Below the pieces are notes generated by a model. The model made no database searches, had not been told where the DNA came from, and saw only the letters and a list, made by a program, of their open reading frames with translations. A stretch of 15,587 bases of DNA from Bacillota bacterium (GTDB lineage Bacteria; Bacillota; Clostridia; Acetivibrionales; DSM-1351): contig JAFABO010000064.1 of NCBI GenBank assembly GCA_023426005.1, forward strand, positions 1 to 15,587, written 5' to 3'. Below are positions 6,607-13,107 of this stretch, in pieces. How positions within the stretch are numbered: the first letter of the stretch is position 1; each line of letters starts with the position of its first letter. The position numbers and the translations under genes are program-made.

Positions 6607-6774
6607 TTACAAAGTTCTCTCTTGTTTACCTTCTGAGGCTATCTCTTCAGGGGTTTTCCACCTTACTGTGATTTCACACTTAAAGATGTTGGAAAGAACA
6701 CGTTCAAGCTCTCTCATCCTTTTTTGGTTTTCTTCTGGTGTAATGTCGGGCGGGATAATCTCTGCTGTGCCCAA
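6607..6774 (-). CDS. Small phage-type protein of unknown function
   Basis: 55 residues from TTG at 6774 with GAGGGGGTGG upstream: M-G-T-A-E-I-I-P-P-D-I-T-P-E-E-N-Q-K-R-M, then E-L-E-R-V-L-S-N-I-F and C-E-I-T-V-R-W-K-T-P. The P-D-I-T-P-E-E-N opening followed by an amphipathic helix recurs in short clostridial prophage genes. The strong ribosome site and lack of stops favour a real gene. It is transcribed with the next genes on the minus strand. Confidence 0.55.
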   Translation of the reverse strand: MGTAEIIPPDITPEENQKRMRELERVLSNIFKCEITVRWKTPEEIASEGKQERTL

Positions 6775-6842
6775 AAAACCACCCCCTCGTTAAATACTAT
6801 TAATGGCTGTTTGTACACTATTCCTTTGATTTGTGCTCCAGT

Positions 6843-7028
6843 TCAGCGATAAGTGCAGCCTCTTACAGTGGCAAAAGCTATTTCTTGCTGTCTGGGGGTC
6901 ATTTTGCTTAACAGGTCAGCGAATGCTTCTGCATTACTCATATCCTTGTTGGGTTCTACCTTATTTGCCGTGGCTTTTTTAATTCCTTTCCCGTCATATA
7001 TTGTTAATTCGTGATATAATCTCCTCAC
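6843..7028 (-). CDS. Short hypothetical protein, probably truncated
   Basis: Open frame of 61 codons. The part A-N-K-V-E-P-N-K-D-M-S-N-A-E-A-F-A-D-L-L-S-K-M-T-P-R-Q-Q-E-I-A-F-A-T-V-R-G looks like a real helical phage protein. The start is unclear: GTG at 7028 has no ribosome site, and GAGGAG lies inside the frame with no good start after it. The protein ends abruptly at C-T-Y-R. In another frame E-A-A-L-I-A-E-L-E-H-K-S-K-E continues to 6798, so a frameshift near 6860 is possible. Family not recognised. Confidence 0.4.
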   Translation of the reverse strand: MRRLYHELTIYDGKGIKKATANKVEPNKDMSNAEAFADLLSKMTPRQQEIAFATVRGCTYR

Positions 7029-7075
7029 AGGCTTTACCTGGCCAAGAACTTATGAGAATGCAAATGGATAAAAAA

Positions 7076-7313
7076 TTAGTCTTTCATGAGATTGCCATTA
7101 CTGCTGCTAAAATTTTGTTGAAAACAACAAACCCGAATACCCAAATGTTTAAAGTTCATTGGATCTACTTTTAGAAAAGAGCAAATCTTTAGAAATTTAT
7201 CAGCTCTTGAAAGCCCGGCCTCTCTTAACATCAAAAACACTTGCATATAATGTGCTATAAGGCACACCTGTTTTTCTTGAAATTTCGGATAGATTATATC
7301 CTCTATCTCTTAT
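7076..7313 (-). pseudogene. XRE/Cro-type HTH regulator remnant, truncated and frameshifted
   Basis: One frame reads R-D-R-G-Y-N-L-S-E-I-S-R-K-T-G-V-P-Y-S-T-L-Y, a typical helix-turn-helix of the Cro/C1 family. It stops at A-F-K-S. Shifting one base near 7200-7210 continues with A-D-K-F-L-K-I-C-S-F-L-K-V-D-P-M-N-F, the matching last helix of such domains. No start codon or ribosome site exists upstream in frame, so the N-terminus is missing too. It was probably the element's phage-type repressor. It overlaps, on the other strand, the open frame that leads into 7337-7630. Confidence 0.65.
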
Positions 7314-7336
7314 ATGCTTGGAAAAATGAAAATACT

Positions 7337-7630
7337 GTTATGGATTTTCTTCTTCCCGACTATGATTATGTATCTGCTATTTTTAAAATAATAAATACAT
7401 TTTCTACCTCTCAGGGGAAAATTAATAGTTATTACACAGAGGTTGATATCCCAGGCATATTGAGGATATTAGACGATTGTATGCAGATAGTTCAAACCTC
7501 AAAAAATCTTGATACAATAATAAATAGAATTGATTTAGGAAAAGAAAAGGCACAAAAGCTCAGTAAATTAGAATTAAGTGGCACATATACCAGCTACCTG
7601 AATTCAGAGTATTATTTTAAAATATTATAA
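7337..7630 (+). CDS. Hypothetical protein of unknown function
   Basis: About 97 residues if started at the ATG at 7337: M-D-F-L-L-P-D-Y-D-Y-V-S-A-I-F-K-I-I-N-T-F, then D-I-P-G-I-L-R-I-L-D-D-C-M-Q-I-V and E-K-A-Q-K-L-S-K-L-E-L-S-G-T-Y. It looks mostly helical and cytoplasmic. There is no clear ribosome site, and the frame is open back to 7241 through the HTH remnant on the other strand. It may be a fragment whose 5' end was lost where the repressor gene was cut. I do not recognise a family. Confidence 0.4.
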   Translation, partial: VMDFLLPDYDYVSAIFKIINTFSTSQGKINSYYTEVDIPGILRILDDCMQIVQTSKNLDTIINRIDLGKEKAQKLSKLELSGTYTSYLNSEYYFKIL

Positions 7631-7699
7631 TATAGTATATTTTGAACCCCTGGGTGTATTTAAAAATATTCCATAGTAGGCTTGATTGGAACTGTAAAA

Positions 7700-7724
7700 A
7701 TATTACCCCCTGTGGTAATATAAT
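7700..7724 (+). promoter_or_regulatory. Operator-like palindrome overlapping a -10 box
   Basis: Perfect 8-bp arms ATATTACC (7700-7707) and GGTAATAT (7714-7721) flank six bases. The right arm overlaps a TATAAT -10 (7719-7724), 28 bp before the start at 7752. No good -35 is present. A repressor binding here would block the promoter of the coiled-coil/recombinase operon. Confidence 0.6.
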
Positions 7725-7751
7725 AGTACAACAAATGAAAGGAGGATTTGT

Positions 7752-8096
7752 ATGAATAATGAAGAAAAAATAATGTCACTGTTGGAAAACATGAATGACC
7801 GTTTTGATGGCGTTGAAGGAAAAATTGAGGGTATTGGCCAAAGACTGGAAGGCGTGGACAGAAGACTGGAAGGCGTGGACAGAAGGCTGGAAAACATAGA
7901 TAAACGGCTTGATGGAATGGACAAGAGATTTGATGTCCTTGAAGCAGACATGAAAGATGTTAAGTCCGATGTACGCTCGCTCAAAAAAGATACTAAGGAC
8001 ATAAAGCATAATCTCAATTATGTATGGGATGACATCAAGCGCATGGATGATAAGATTGAAACCCAGCAGGATAAAGTCCAAAGGCTTTTGGGGTAA
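7752..8096 (+). CDS. Coiled-coil heptad-repeat protein, first gene of recombinase operon
   Basis: 114 residues, with AAAGGAGG seven bases before the ATG. Residues ~15-60 are consecutive heptads of the type R-L-E-G-V-D-R, then R-L-E-N-I-D-K and R-L-D-G-M-D-K, followed by D-V-L-E-A-D-M-K-D-V-K-S-D-V-R-S-L-K-K-D-T-K. There is no signal peptide or membrane segment. A cytoplasmic, long parallel coiled coil is the only clear prediction. Similar short proteins are common in Clostridia. The gene is followed after 21 bp by a second coiled-coil gene and then the serine recombinase on the same strand. A role in controlling recombination is therefore possible, but inferred from position only. Confidence 0.7.
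   Translation: MNNEEKIMSLLENMNDRFDGVEGKIEGIGQRLEGVDRRLEGVDRRLENIDKRLDGMDKRFDVLEADMKDVKSDVRSLKKDTKDIKHNLNYVWDDIKRMDDKIETQQDKVQRLLG
7842..7883 (+). repeat. 21-bp perfect tandem duplication
   Basis: AGACTGGAAGGCGTGGACAGA occurs twice in direct succession (7842-7862, 7863-7883), each adding one heptad (R-L-E-G-V-D-R). A third, diverged copy follows. Confidence 0.9.
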
Positions 8097-8117
8097 TATA
8101 TCACAGGAGACAGCACT

Positions 8118-8363
8118 ATGGAAAATGAAAAGCTATTTGATTTTATGTCTCAGATGTATTCTGAGATGAAGGATGGATTTAAGCAAGTAAATGAAAGACT
8201 GGCTGAAGTTGAATCCGAGGTTAAAAAAACAAATATTACTATTGAGAATGATATAATGCCTAAAATTGAAGCTCTTTTTGATGGGCATATACAGAACTCA
8301 GATAAACTGGATAGGATAGAAAAAGAAGTAAACCGTCAAGACGAGATTATCCTCCGAAAATAA
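8118..8363 (+). CDS. Second coiled-coil protein of the recombinase operon
   Basis: 81 residues from the ATG at 8118, with CAGGAGA seven bases upstream: M-E-N-E-K-L-F-D-F-M-S-Q-M-Y-S-E-M-K-D-G-F. Then comes coiled coil (Q-V-N-E-R-L-A-E-V-E-S-E-V-K-K) and L-F-D-G-H-I-Q-N-S-D-K-L-D-R-I-E-K-E-V. It shares its architecture with the preceding gene, and both may be paralogous helical partners. It ends 16 bp before the recombinase start, so the three genes are almost surely one transcript. No enzymatic motif. A candidate recombinase accessory or directionality factor by context only. Confidence 0.7.
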   Translation: MENEKLFDFMSQMYSEMKDGFKQVNERLAEVESEVKKTNITIENDIMPKIEALFDGHIQNSDKLDRIEKEVNRQDEIILRK

Positions 8364-8379
8364 AATAGGGGCAATTTAA

Positions 8380-9918
8380 ATGATAATAGATATTTATTTA
8401 AGAAAATCTCGAGCAGATGAAGAACTGGAAGAAACTTTAGGCCACGGTGAAACCCTCGCCCGGCATCGTAAGGTACTATTACGTTTGGCAAAGGAAGAAA
8501 GCTATACCATACATAAAATTCATGAGGAACTTGTTTCCGGAGAAGAACTCTTTTTCCGGCCGGCAATGCTGGAAGTACTCAAAGATGTTGAATCTAGCTC
8601 GTGTCAGGGTGTACTCGTTATGGATATCCAACGTCTCGGCCGTGGTGACATGGAGGAACAGGGTATTATTCTTAAAACCTTCAAAAAGGCCGATGCAAAG
8701 ATTATAACTCCTAAGAAGGTATATGACCTTAACGATGAATTTGACGAAGAATACAGTGAATTTGAAGCTTTCATGAGCCGCAAGGAATACAAGATGATTA
8801 ACAAACGACTCCAGGGCGGAAGAATGGAATCCGTTATGGAAGGTAACTATATTGCCACTATTCCTCCTTACGGATACGATGTGGTTCAGATTGATAAAAA
8901 AACCAGGACCTTAAAACCTAATCCGGAGCAGTCCAAAGTAGTACAGATGATTTTCGATTGGTATGTTAATCAAAACATGGGCTGCAGTAAAATAGCAAAA
9001 GGGCTTGATAGTCTCGGAATAAAATCATATACCGGCAAGAATTGGGATAAGTCTTCTATTACTTCTTATTTAAAAAATCCCGTCTACATCGGCAAAATTG
9101 TTTGGAAGAAAAAGTGCATCCGGAAAAGTAAGACCCCGGGGAAAAAGAGAGATGTTTACACCCGTCCCCAGGATGAATGGATCATCAGCGACGGCAAACA
9201 TCCTGCAATAATTAAAGAGTCCATATTCAATAAAGCGCAGGAGATCCTTGAGGGCAAGTACCACGTCCCTTATCAGCTTGAGAATGGTGTGACAAATCCA
9301 CTTGCGGGACTGCTTATCTGTAATAAATGCGGAGCTAAGATGGTAAGGCGTCCAACCGGCAATAGACCTGTTCGCGTCATGTGTCCCAAAGACTGCGGGC
9401 AGAAAAGCAATTTTTTCAACAGTGTGGAAGATCTGGTACTGCAAAAACTGGAGGAATACTATAACGACCTTAATGTCGGAGCCTCCGATAGAAAAGCCGA
9501 TGATAACTCAAACGTAAAGTTAACTTTATTGGAAAAAAATATTTCAAATTTGGAAAATGAGTGTAAGATCCTCGAACAGCAGCGTATTAAAACTTATGAT
9601 CTGCTCGAACAGGGTGTCTATGACGTGGCCACTTTTACGGAACGTTCAAATTACATTCAGGAAAGGCTTGAAGCATTGAATTCATCTATTGAGGCTTCAA
9701 AAAATCAGCTAAATACATTGAAGGAGTCCACCGTTACCAGCACCGAATATCTCGTAATGCTGAGGAGTGTTCTGGACGCATATTACACAATTGATTCTCC
9801 CAAAGATAAAAACCTGCTTCTTAAATCTGTATTGGTTAAGGTAGGGTACAACAAAGAGCCTAATGCCAAAGTTGATGACTTTAGAATTAAGCTCTATCCA
9901 AAAATTTCTCATTTCTAA
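8380..9918 (+). CDS. spoIVCA: Large serine recombinase, skin-element excisionase (SpoIVCA-like)
   Basis: 512 residues; site-specific recombinase that would cut and rejoin the att sites flanking the element. Residues 1-~150 are the resolvase catalytic domain: Y6-L-R-K-S10 with catalytic Ser10, and D-I-Q-R85-L-G-R88-G-D-M-E with active-site arginines. Residues ~155-290 are the recombinase DNA-binding domain (P-P-Y-G-Y-D, then I-T-S-Y-L-K-N-P-V-Y-I-G-K-I). A zinc ribbon uses C314/C317 and C335/C339, and ~378-455 is a coiled coil that in this family controls integration versus excision. ATG at 8380 has AGGGG upstream. The stop is 50 bp from the right core and the gene converges on the sigK upstream part, as in Bacillus. 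It appears fully intact. It probably also needs a directionality factor; the two genes before it are candidates. The symbol is by position and family, not by alignment. Confidence 0.88.
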   Translation: MIIDIYLRKSRADEELEETLGHGETLARHRKVLLRLAKEESYTIHKIHEELVSGEELFFRPAMLEVLKDVESSSCQGVLVMDIQRLGRGDMEEQGIILKTFKKADAKIITPKKVYDLNDEFDEEYSEFEAFMSRKEYKMINKRLQGGRMESVMEGNYIATIPPYGYDVVQIDKKTRTLKPNPEQSKVVQMIFDWYVNQNMGCSKIAKGLDSLGIKSYTGKNWDKSSITSYLKNPVYIGKIVWKKKCIRKSKTPGKKRDVYTRPQDEWIISDGKHPAIIKESIFNKAQEILEGKYHVPYQLENGVTNPLAGLLICNKCGAKMVRRPTGNRPVRVMCPKDCGQKSNFFNSVEDLVLQKLEEYYNDLNVGASDRKADDNSNVKLTLLEKNISNLENECKILEQQRIKTYDLLEQGVYDVATFTERSNYIQERLEALNSSIEASKNQLNTLKESTVTSTEYLVMLRSVLDAYYTIDSPKDKNLLLKSVLVKVGYNKEPNAKVDDFRIKLYPKISHF

Positions 9919-9946
9919 ACCCCGTATTTTAAAGGCTTTCAGTAAG

Positions 9947-9979
9947 TATACAACATGTAGATGGTATCTCATTGCCTTC
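9947..9979. repeat. Right att site of the skin element (inner arm plus core)
   Basis: Inner arm TATACAACATGTAG (9947-9960) lies eight bases from the direct-repeat copy TCATTGCCTTC (9969-9979). The arm is the perfect reverse complement of 983-996. Confidence 0.85.
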
Positions 9980-10066
9980 CTTATCAATTCCGATCGGATC
10001 CTGCAGTGAAACTTCATTTTGTATCTTTTTCGATGCTCTGATTTGCATTAGAATCTCATTTGCTAT
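9969..10066 (-). pseudogene. sigK: sigK middle fragment (sigma-K residues before the skin junction)
   Basis: In frame it encodes I-A-N-E-I-L-M-Q-I-R-A-S-K-K-I-Q-N-E-V-S, followed by L-Q-D-P-I-G-I-D-K-E-G-N-E. This corresponds to the family sequence E-N-E-I-L-M-x-x-R-A-x-K-K and V-S-L-x-D-P-I-G-x-D-K-E-G-N-E-I. Unexcised, the frame runs into the element and stops at 9929; excised, it continues into 983-693. Upstream of I-A-N the match to sigma-K stops. The bases 10063-10076 form CTATGCTTGCATAG and lead into a second recombinase gene. About 110 N-terminal residues, including the pro-sequence and region 2, are absent from the window. So this is an orphan middle piece between two recombinase-encoding stretches. 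Confidence 0.88.
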
Positions 10067-10076
10067 GCTTGCATAG
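10063..10076. repeat. Palindrome at the second sigK break
   Basis: CTATGCTTGCATAG has perfect 6-bp arms around a TT centre. It lies exactly where sigma-K similarity ends and 29 bp beyond the second recombinase's stop. It could be a half-site for that recombinase. Confidence 0.5.
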
Positions 10077-11770
10077 TGGAAACAATTTCTGCAATTGTTC
10101 AGAACTACCCTGTCTTATTACCTGTTTTCAGATGCATTTCAAGTCCCTTTCCATCCCATTCCAAACACTTTATTATACTTCTGAGCATCCCGCGTTTGAT
10201 ATCTATGCTCAATTGATCCCAGGCCATACAATCGGGCGGAAATATCTTACCAAGATATGTTTCTGCGGCCCCCCCGCAGTTCATACTTTCAGGACTTTTC
10301 AGCAAAAGATTTTCTATTGCACTTATGTATATTTGTTTTTGACTGTTCAAACTGCTCAGCTGCTCCATTATTGCCGTTTCAAGGTCGGAACTTTTTTCCT
10401 TTGCCAATACCCTGACAAGGTTTTTTATCTCAAAATCGGTATTAAAAAGCTTCTCCTCCAATATGTGAAGTTCATCCTTTTTGGTATCCCTGTTAAACCA
10501 GGTCTTCATTTCAGACAAGTCCTTTTCATCGAATACAGGCTGGTATGTCAAAAACAACTGTTCCAGTTGGCCCACCGCCATGCCGTCCACCGCATTGCCA
10601 TTGGCATTTGCCATATCACACTGTACTTTCCGGCTTTTTTCCTTTAACTCGCAAATATAGTAAAATACTGGTTCACCATCCGTTCCAAGCCTCTTGCCAG
10701 CCTTGGGCCGCATGAAGCTACCGCAGCCTGCACACCTGAGGATGCCCGACAGAAGCGCAGTATTGCTCTTAACTTTCCTGTAAGACTTGGATTTATTTCT
10801 GGACAACAGTTCCTGCGCCTCTATCCATACCTCACCTGGTACTATCCCTGAGTGCAGGCCCACAGCCAGAATCCATTCATCGCTTTTGCGATATCTCTCA
10901 TTGGAACTGTCGGCATTCTGCCTGGTTTTATTATAGCCCATAAGTCCGCTCGTCCCATTGAACTCCTCTTTTTCGGAATACACCTCGTAATTATTTGAGG
11001 ACAGATATTGATAAAGCTTTTCATCTGCAACGGCATATACCGGATTGGAGAGAATAAACCTTATGGAAAACCTTCCGAAAACCGCTCCATTTTTAGTATT
11101 TATCCTGTTTTGAGCCAGATACTTTTCAACCTTGGTAATGGATTTCAGTGTTATGTATTTATTGTATATCAACTGTACCAGCTCAGCTTCTTCAGGTACA
11201 ACCTCCAGCTTGCAGCTTCTGATCTCGCGCCCGTTTGACTCACGGCTGCACACCATTTCCGACCTGTAGCCGGTCGGTGTTGTGCCTCCTAGCCATCTGC
11301 CCGTCTTGGACAGCTGAAGCATGTTATCCCTGATTCTTTCGGCAATGGTCTCTCTTTCCAACTGCGAAAAAACCGAGGCTATATACATCATTGCCCTTCC
11401 CATGGGCTTTGTAGTATCAAACTGCTCCCTGACAGATACAAAATTAATTCCCCACTTTTCAAGTTTATCAATCAACTGAGAAAAGTCGGAGACATTTCTG
11501 CTCACTCTGTCAAGTCTGTAGCAAACAATGGTATCAAACTTTTTATTCCTGGCATCCTTCAGCATTTGCTGAAACCTGGGCCGGTCGGTATTCCCTCCCG
11601 AAAAACCCTCGTCTTCATAAATGATAAAGTCCTCCTCATTACAATTAAGTACTTTAACAGCGTACTCCCTGCACATATGTATCTGGTTCTCAACACTTTC
11701 TCCCTTACCGGTAAATTTGCTCTTGCGTGAATAAACTGCAGCCTTCATAAAAAAACCCCATTTTACCAAG
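10064..11770. mobile_element. Second serine-recombinase element in sigK (right end not defined)
   Basis: The left boundary is the loss of sigma-K coding similarity near 10064. The recombinase gene fills the next 1.7 kb. No sigK sequence reappears before the hydrolase gene, so the right end is not found. The true element may be larger than this, or its right end may have been lost in a rearrangement. Confidence 0.45.
10105..11748 (-). CDS. Second large serine recombinase
   Basis: 547 residues from the ATG at 11748 (TGGGGT seven bases upstream; the in-frame start at 11769 has none). The catalytic domain spans residues 1-~145: Y6-S-R-K-S10 with Ser10, C-Y-R78-L-D-R81-V-S-R84-N, and the long helix E-R-E-T-I-A-E-R-I-R. 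The recombinase domain is at ~155-300 (G-T-T-P-T-G-Y-R, then F-I-L-S-N-P-V-Y). A zinc ribbon uses C339/C342 and C366/C377, followed by a helical C-terminal region. It is clearly different from the skin recombinase, which lacks the R-L-D-R-V-S-R form. It appears intact. It reads in the same direction as sigK and stops ~40 bp before the sigK fragment, so it probably belongs to an element that inserted into sigK. Its substrate site is presumably at 10053-10076. Confidence 0.88.
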   Translation of the reverse strand: MKAAVYSRKSKFTGKGESVENQIHMCREYAVKVLNCNEEDFIIYEDEGFSGGNTDRPRFQQMLKDARNKKFDTIVCYRLDRVSRNVSDFSQLIDKLEKWGINFVSVREQFDTTKPMGRAMMYIASVFSQLERETIAERIRDNMLQLSKTGRWLGGTTPTGYRSEMVCSRESNGREIRSCKLEVVPEEAELVQLIYNKYITLKSITKVEKYLAQNRINTKNGAVFGRFSIRFILSNPVYAVADEKLYQYLSSNNYEVYSEKEEFNGTSGLMGYNKTRQNADSSNERYRKSDEWILAVGLHSGIVPGEVWIEAQELLSRNKSKSYRKVKSNTALLSGILRCAGCGSFMRPKAGKRLGTDGEPVFYYICELKEKSRKVQCDMANANGNAVDGMAVGQLEQLFLTYQPVFDEKDLSEMKTWFNRDTKKDELHILEEKLFNTDFEIKNLVRVLAKEKSSDLETAIMEQLSSLNSQKQIYISAIENLLLKSPESMNCGGAAETYLGKIFPPDCMAWDQLSIDIKRGMLRSIIKCLEWDGKGLEMHLKTGNKTG

Positions 11771-11844
11771 TCTTTACTTTAGTAATATTGGGGTCTTATG
11801 CTTATTATTACAATAATTTATCTCAGCTGCTTTTAATCATCATT

Positions 11845-12786
11845 TTAACCTATGGCTATATGGCTGTTTATCCAGTTTAAAATATCTCCGCTCACTTCAT
11901 CCCTGTTCAATTCATTGAGGATTTCATGGCGTGAACCCTCATAAAGCTTCATTTTCAAATCACCGAGACCAAGGCTGTCAAATATTCCGTACAGCTTTTC
12001 CACTTTTCTGCCGTAATTTCCAACCGGGTCTTCCCGCCCTGCAAGCAAATATACCGGAAGTTTTTTTGGAATATTGCCAAGTTTCTTTTCGTCGTACAAG
12101 TTGAGCATGGCACTCATGAAATAGTAATAAAACCCCGACGAACAGGTGAAACCGCAGTCCTTATCCTCCATATATTTGCGGACCTCGGCTTCATCACGGC
12201 TTAACCAGTCAAAACTGTTTTTTGGCTTTACTATTTTTTTATTGTAGGTTCCAAAGCTCAATTTCTCAATGAGTCTTGCCGGCTTGTCTTCTCCTGATAC
12301 CCTGGACTGTATCCAGGACAAAAGCTTCCCCAATCTTATTTCAGCTCCCATTTGAGCGGCAGAGCCCGAGAGAATAATACCGTTTATTTCATTTCCGTAA
12401 CGGGTAATATATTCCTGTCCCACAAAAGAGCCGAAGCTATGCGCCAGGACAAATACCGGAATTTCAGGATATCTTTCTCTCAGCTCTTTTGTAATCAGGT
12501 ACTGATCTTCAACCATATTATAGAAGCCATTTTTACCCGTCACCCCGGGTTTACCGTTTTGCCGGGCTGTCTTCCCATGCCCTCTGAGATCATTTCCACA
12601 AACGGCAATTCCATTGGAATTGAGAAATGCTGCAAGCCTTCCATACCTTCCGGCATGCTCCGCCATACCGTGAAATATCTGCAGAACAGCCGCCGGCTTT
12701 TCTGCTGTTTCCCAGCAGTATAAACATATTTTGTGCTCATCCGAGGCTGTCAGCCATACTGTTTTTGCTTCTGACTGTCTGTCCAT
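11845..12786 (-). CDS. Alpha/beta-hydrolase, lysophospholipase/monoacylglycerol-lipase type
   Basis: 313 residues; serine hydrolase that probably cleaves fatty-acid esters of glycerides or lysophospholipids in the cytoplasm (no signal peptide). The family opening F-H-G-M-A-E-H-A-G-R-Y and G-N-D-L-R-G-H-G-K-T is clear at residues 38-72. The catalytic triad is Ser117 (L-A-H-S-F-G-S; the usual first Gly of G-x-S-x-G is Ala), Asp253 (L-A-G-R-E-D-P-V-G) and His287 (E-G-S-R-H-E-I-L-N-E). Full length. The ATG at 12786 has AGAGTGG/AGGA close upstream. A promoter TTGACT-17-TAAATA lies at 12830-12858. The gene seems an ordinary housekeeping gene. Its stop is 97 bp from the second recombinase's start, on the same strand. 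Exact substrate not knowable from sequence. Confidence 0.88.
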   Translation of the reverse strand: MDRQSEAKTVWLTASDEHKICLYCWETAEKPAAVLQIFHGMAEHAGRYGRLAAFLNSNGIAVCGNDLRGHGKTARQNGKPGVTGKNGFYNMVEDQYLITKELRERYPEIPVFVLAHSFGSFVGQEYITRYGNEINGIILSGSAAQMGAEIRLGKLLSWIQSRVSGEDKPARLIEKLSFGTYNKKIVKPKNSFDWLSRDEAEVRKYMEDKDCGFTCSSGFYYYFMSAMLNLYDEKKLGNIPKKLPVYLLAGREDPVGNYGRKVEKLYGIFDSLGLGDLKMKLYEGSRHEILNELNRDEVSGDILNWINSHIAIG

Positions 12787-12829
12787 TCCTGCACCACTCT
12801 TTCATATAAAAAACATTATAGATAGTTCT

Positions 12830-12858
12830 TATTTAATTATATAACTTTGAAAAGTCAA
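12830..12858 (-). promoter_or_regulatory. Candidate sigma-A promoter of the hydrolase gene
   Basis: TTGACT (12858-12853), a 17-nt spacer and TAAATA (12835-12830) lie 43 nt before the ATG. Confidence 0.55.
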
Positions 12859-12861
12859 TTA

Positions 12862-12877
12862 CTATCGGCTGAAAGCC
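12862..12877. repeat. Short hairpin TCGGCT-gaa-AGCCGA
   Basis: A six-bp stem lies ~40 nt after the stop of the 12916-13107 gene on the minus strand. A T-rich stretch follows only loosely. It could be that gene's weak terminator. Confidence 0.35.
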
Positions 12878-12915
12878 GAAAGCTTTGAACCGTAACTGAC
12901 TTCGGTAAATTTTTA

Positions 12916-13107
12916 TCAAAATTCGGCCTTAATCCGTGCACTCAGCAGTGCAATAATTTTTCTCTTCTGACTTACGCTCAAATCCAAACCATTAAGATAT
13001 TCCTTTATAAATTTCAGGTATTCCGTCCCCAGTAAACACCTGAGTGAATATGTATCTTCAGCGGAGTTTGGATAATTAACATGTAAGGTATATTTCTTCT
13101 CTGCCAT
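12916..13107 (-). CDS. Small conserved-looking protein of unknown function
   Basis: 63 residues from ATG at 13107 with GGAGG seven bases upstream; the longer frame to 13146 has no ribosome site. The sequence opens M-A-E-K-K-Y-T-L-H-V-N-Y-P-N-S-A-E-D-T-Y-S and ends in the basic helix V-S-Q-K-R-K-I-I-A-L-L-S-A-R-I-K-A-E-F. It is cytoplasmic, with one Cys (L-R-C-L-L-G-T-E-Y) and no known motif. It is divergent from the CODH gene (321 bp between starts), so it might share its control region. I do not recognise the family. Confidence 0.6.
   Translation of the reverse strand: MAEKKYTLHVNYPNSAEDTYSLRCLLGTEYLKFIKEYLNGLDLSVSQKRKIIALLSARIKAEF

Larger units (their letters stand above)
973..9973. mobile_element. 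sigK intervening (skin-type) element, ~9.0 kb
   Basis: The element is bounded by the direct repeat TCATTGCCTTC at 973-983 and 9969-9979, a repeat distance of 8,996 bp. On the coding strand the repeat reads GAAGGCAATGA. Its AATGA is the same 5-bp core reported for the Bacillus subtilis skin element, and recombination there would exactly fuse the two sigK frames. Inside are a SpoIVCA-type serine recombinase adjacent to the right end, two coiled-coil genes, and decayed prophage lysis genes. Skin elements are excised in the mother cell during sporulation to make an intact sigK. Here the cargo has decayed while the ends and recombinase look preserved. Confidence 0.9.

Noticed and set aside
7703..8017. 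Minus-strand frame rich in S-S-L-L-S-T-P repeats
   Set aside because: It is the antisense reading of the heptad-repeat coiled-coil gene, which has a strong ribosome site and promoter-like sequence.
9709..10017. Minus-strand frame spanning the right att site
   Set aside because: Opposes the recombinase gene; the meaningful minus-strand frame here is the sigK one ending at 9929.
10060..10647. Long plus-strand open frame of 195 codons
   Set aside because: It is antisense to the clear serine recombinase at 10105-11748 and has no family-like sequence.
11770..11845. Other end of the second element just after the recombinase start
   Set aside because: TCATTT and a TTACTTTAGTAA palindrome occur here, but the next sequence is the end of the hydrolase gene and not sigK, and no convincing direct repeat with 10053-10076 is seen.
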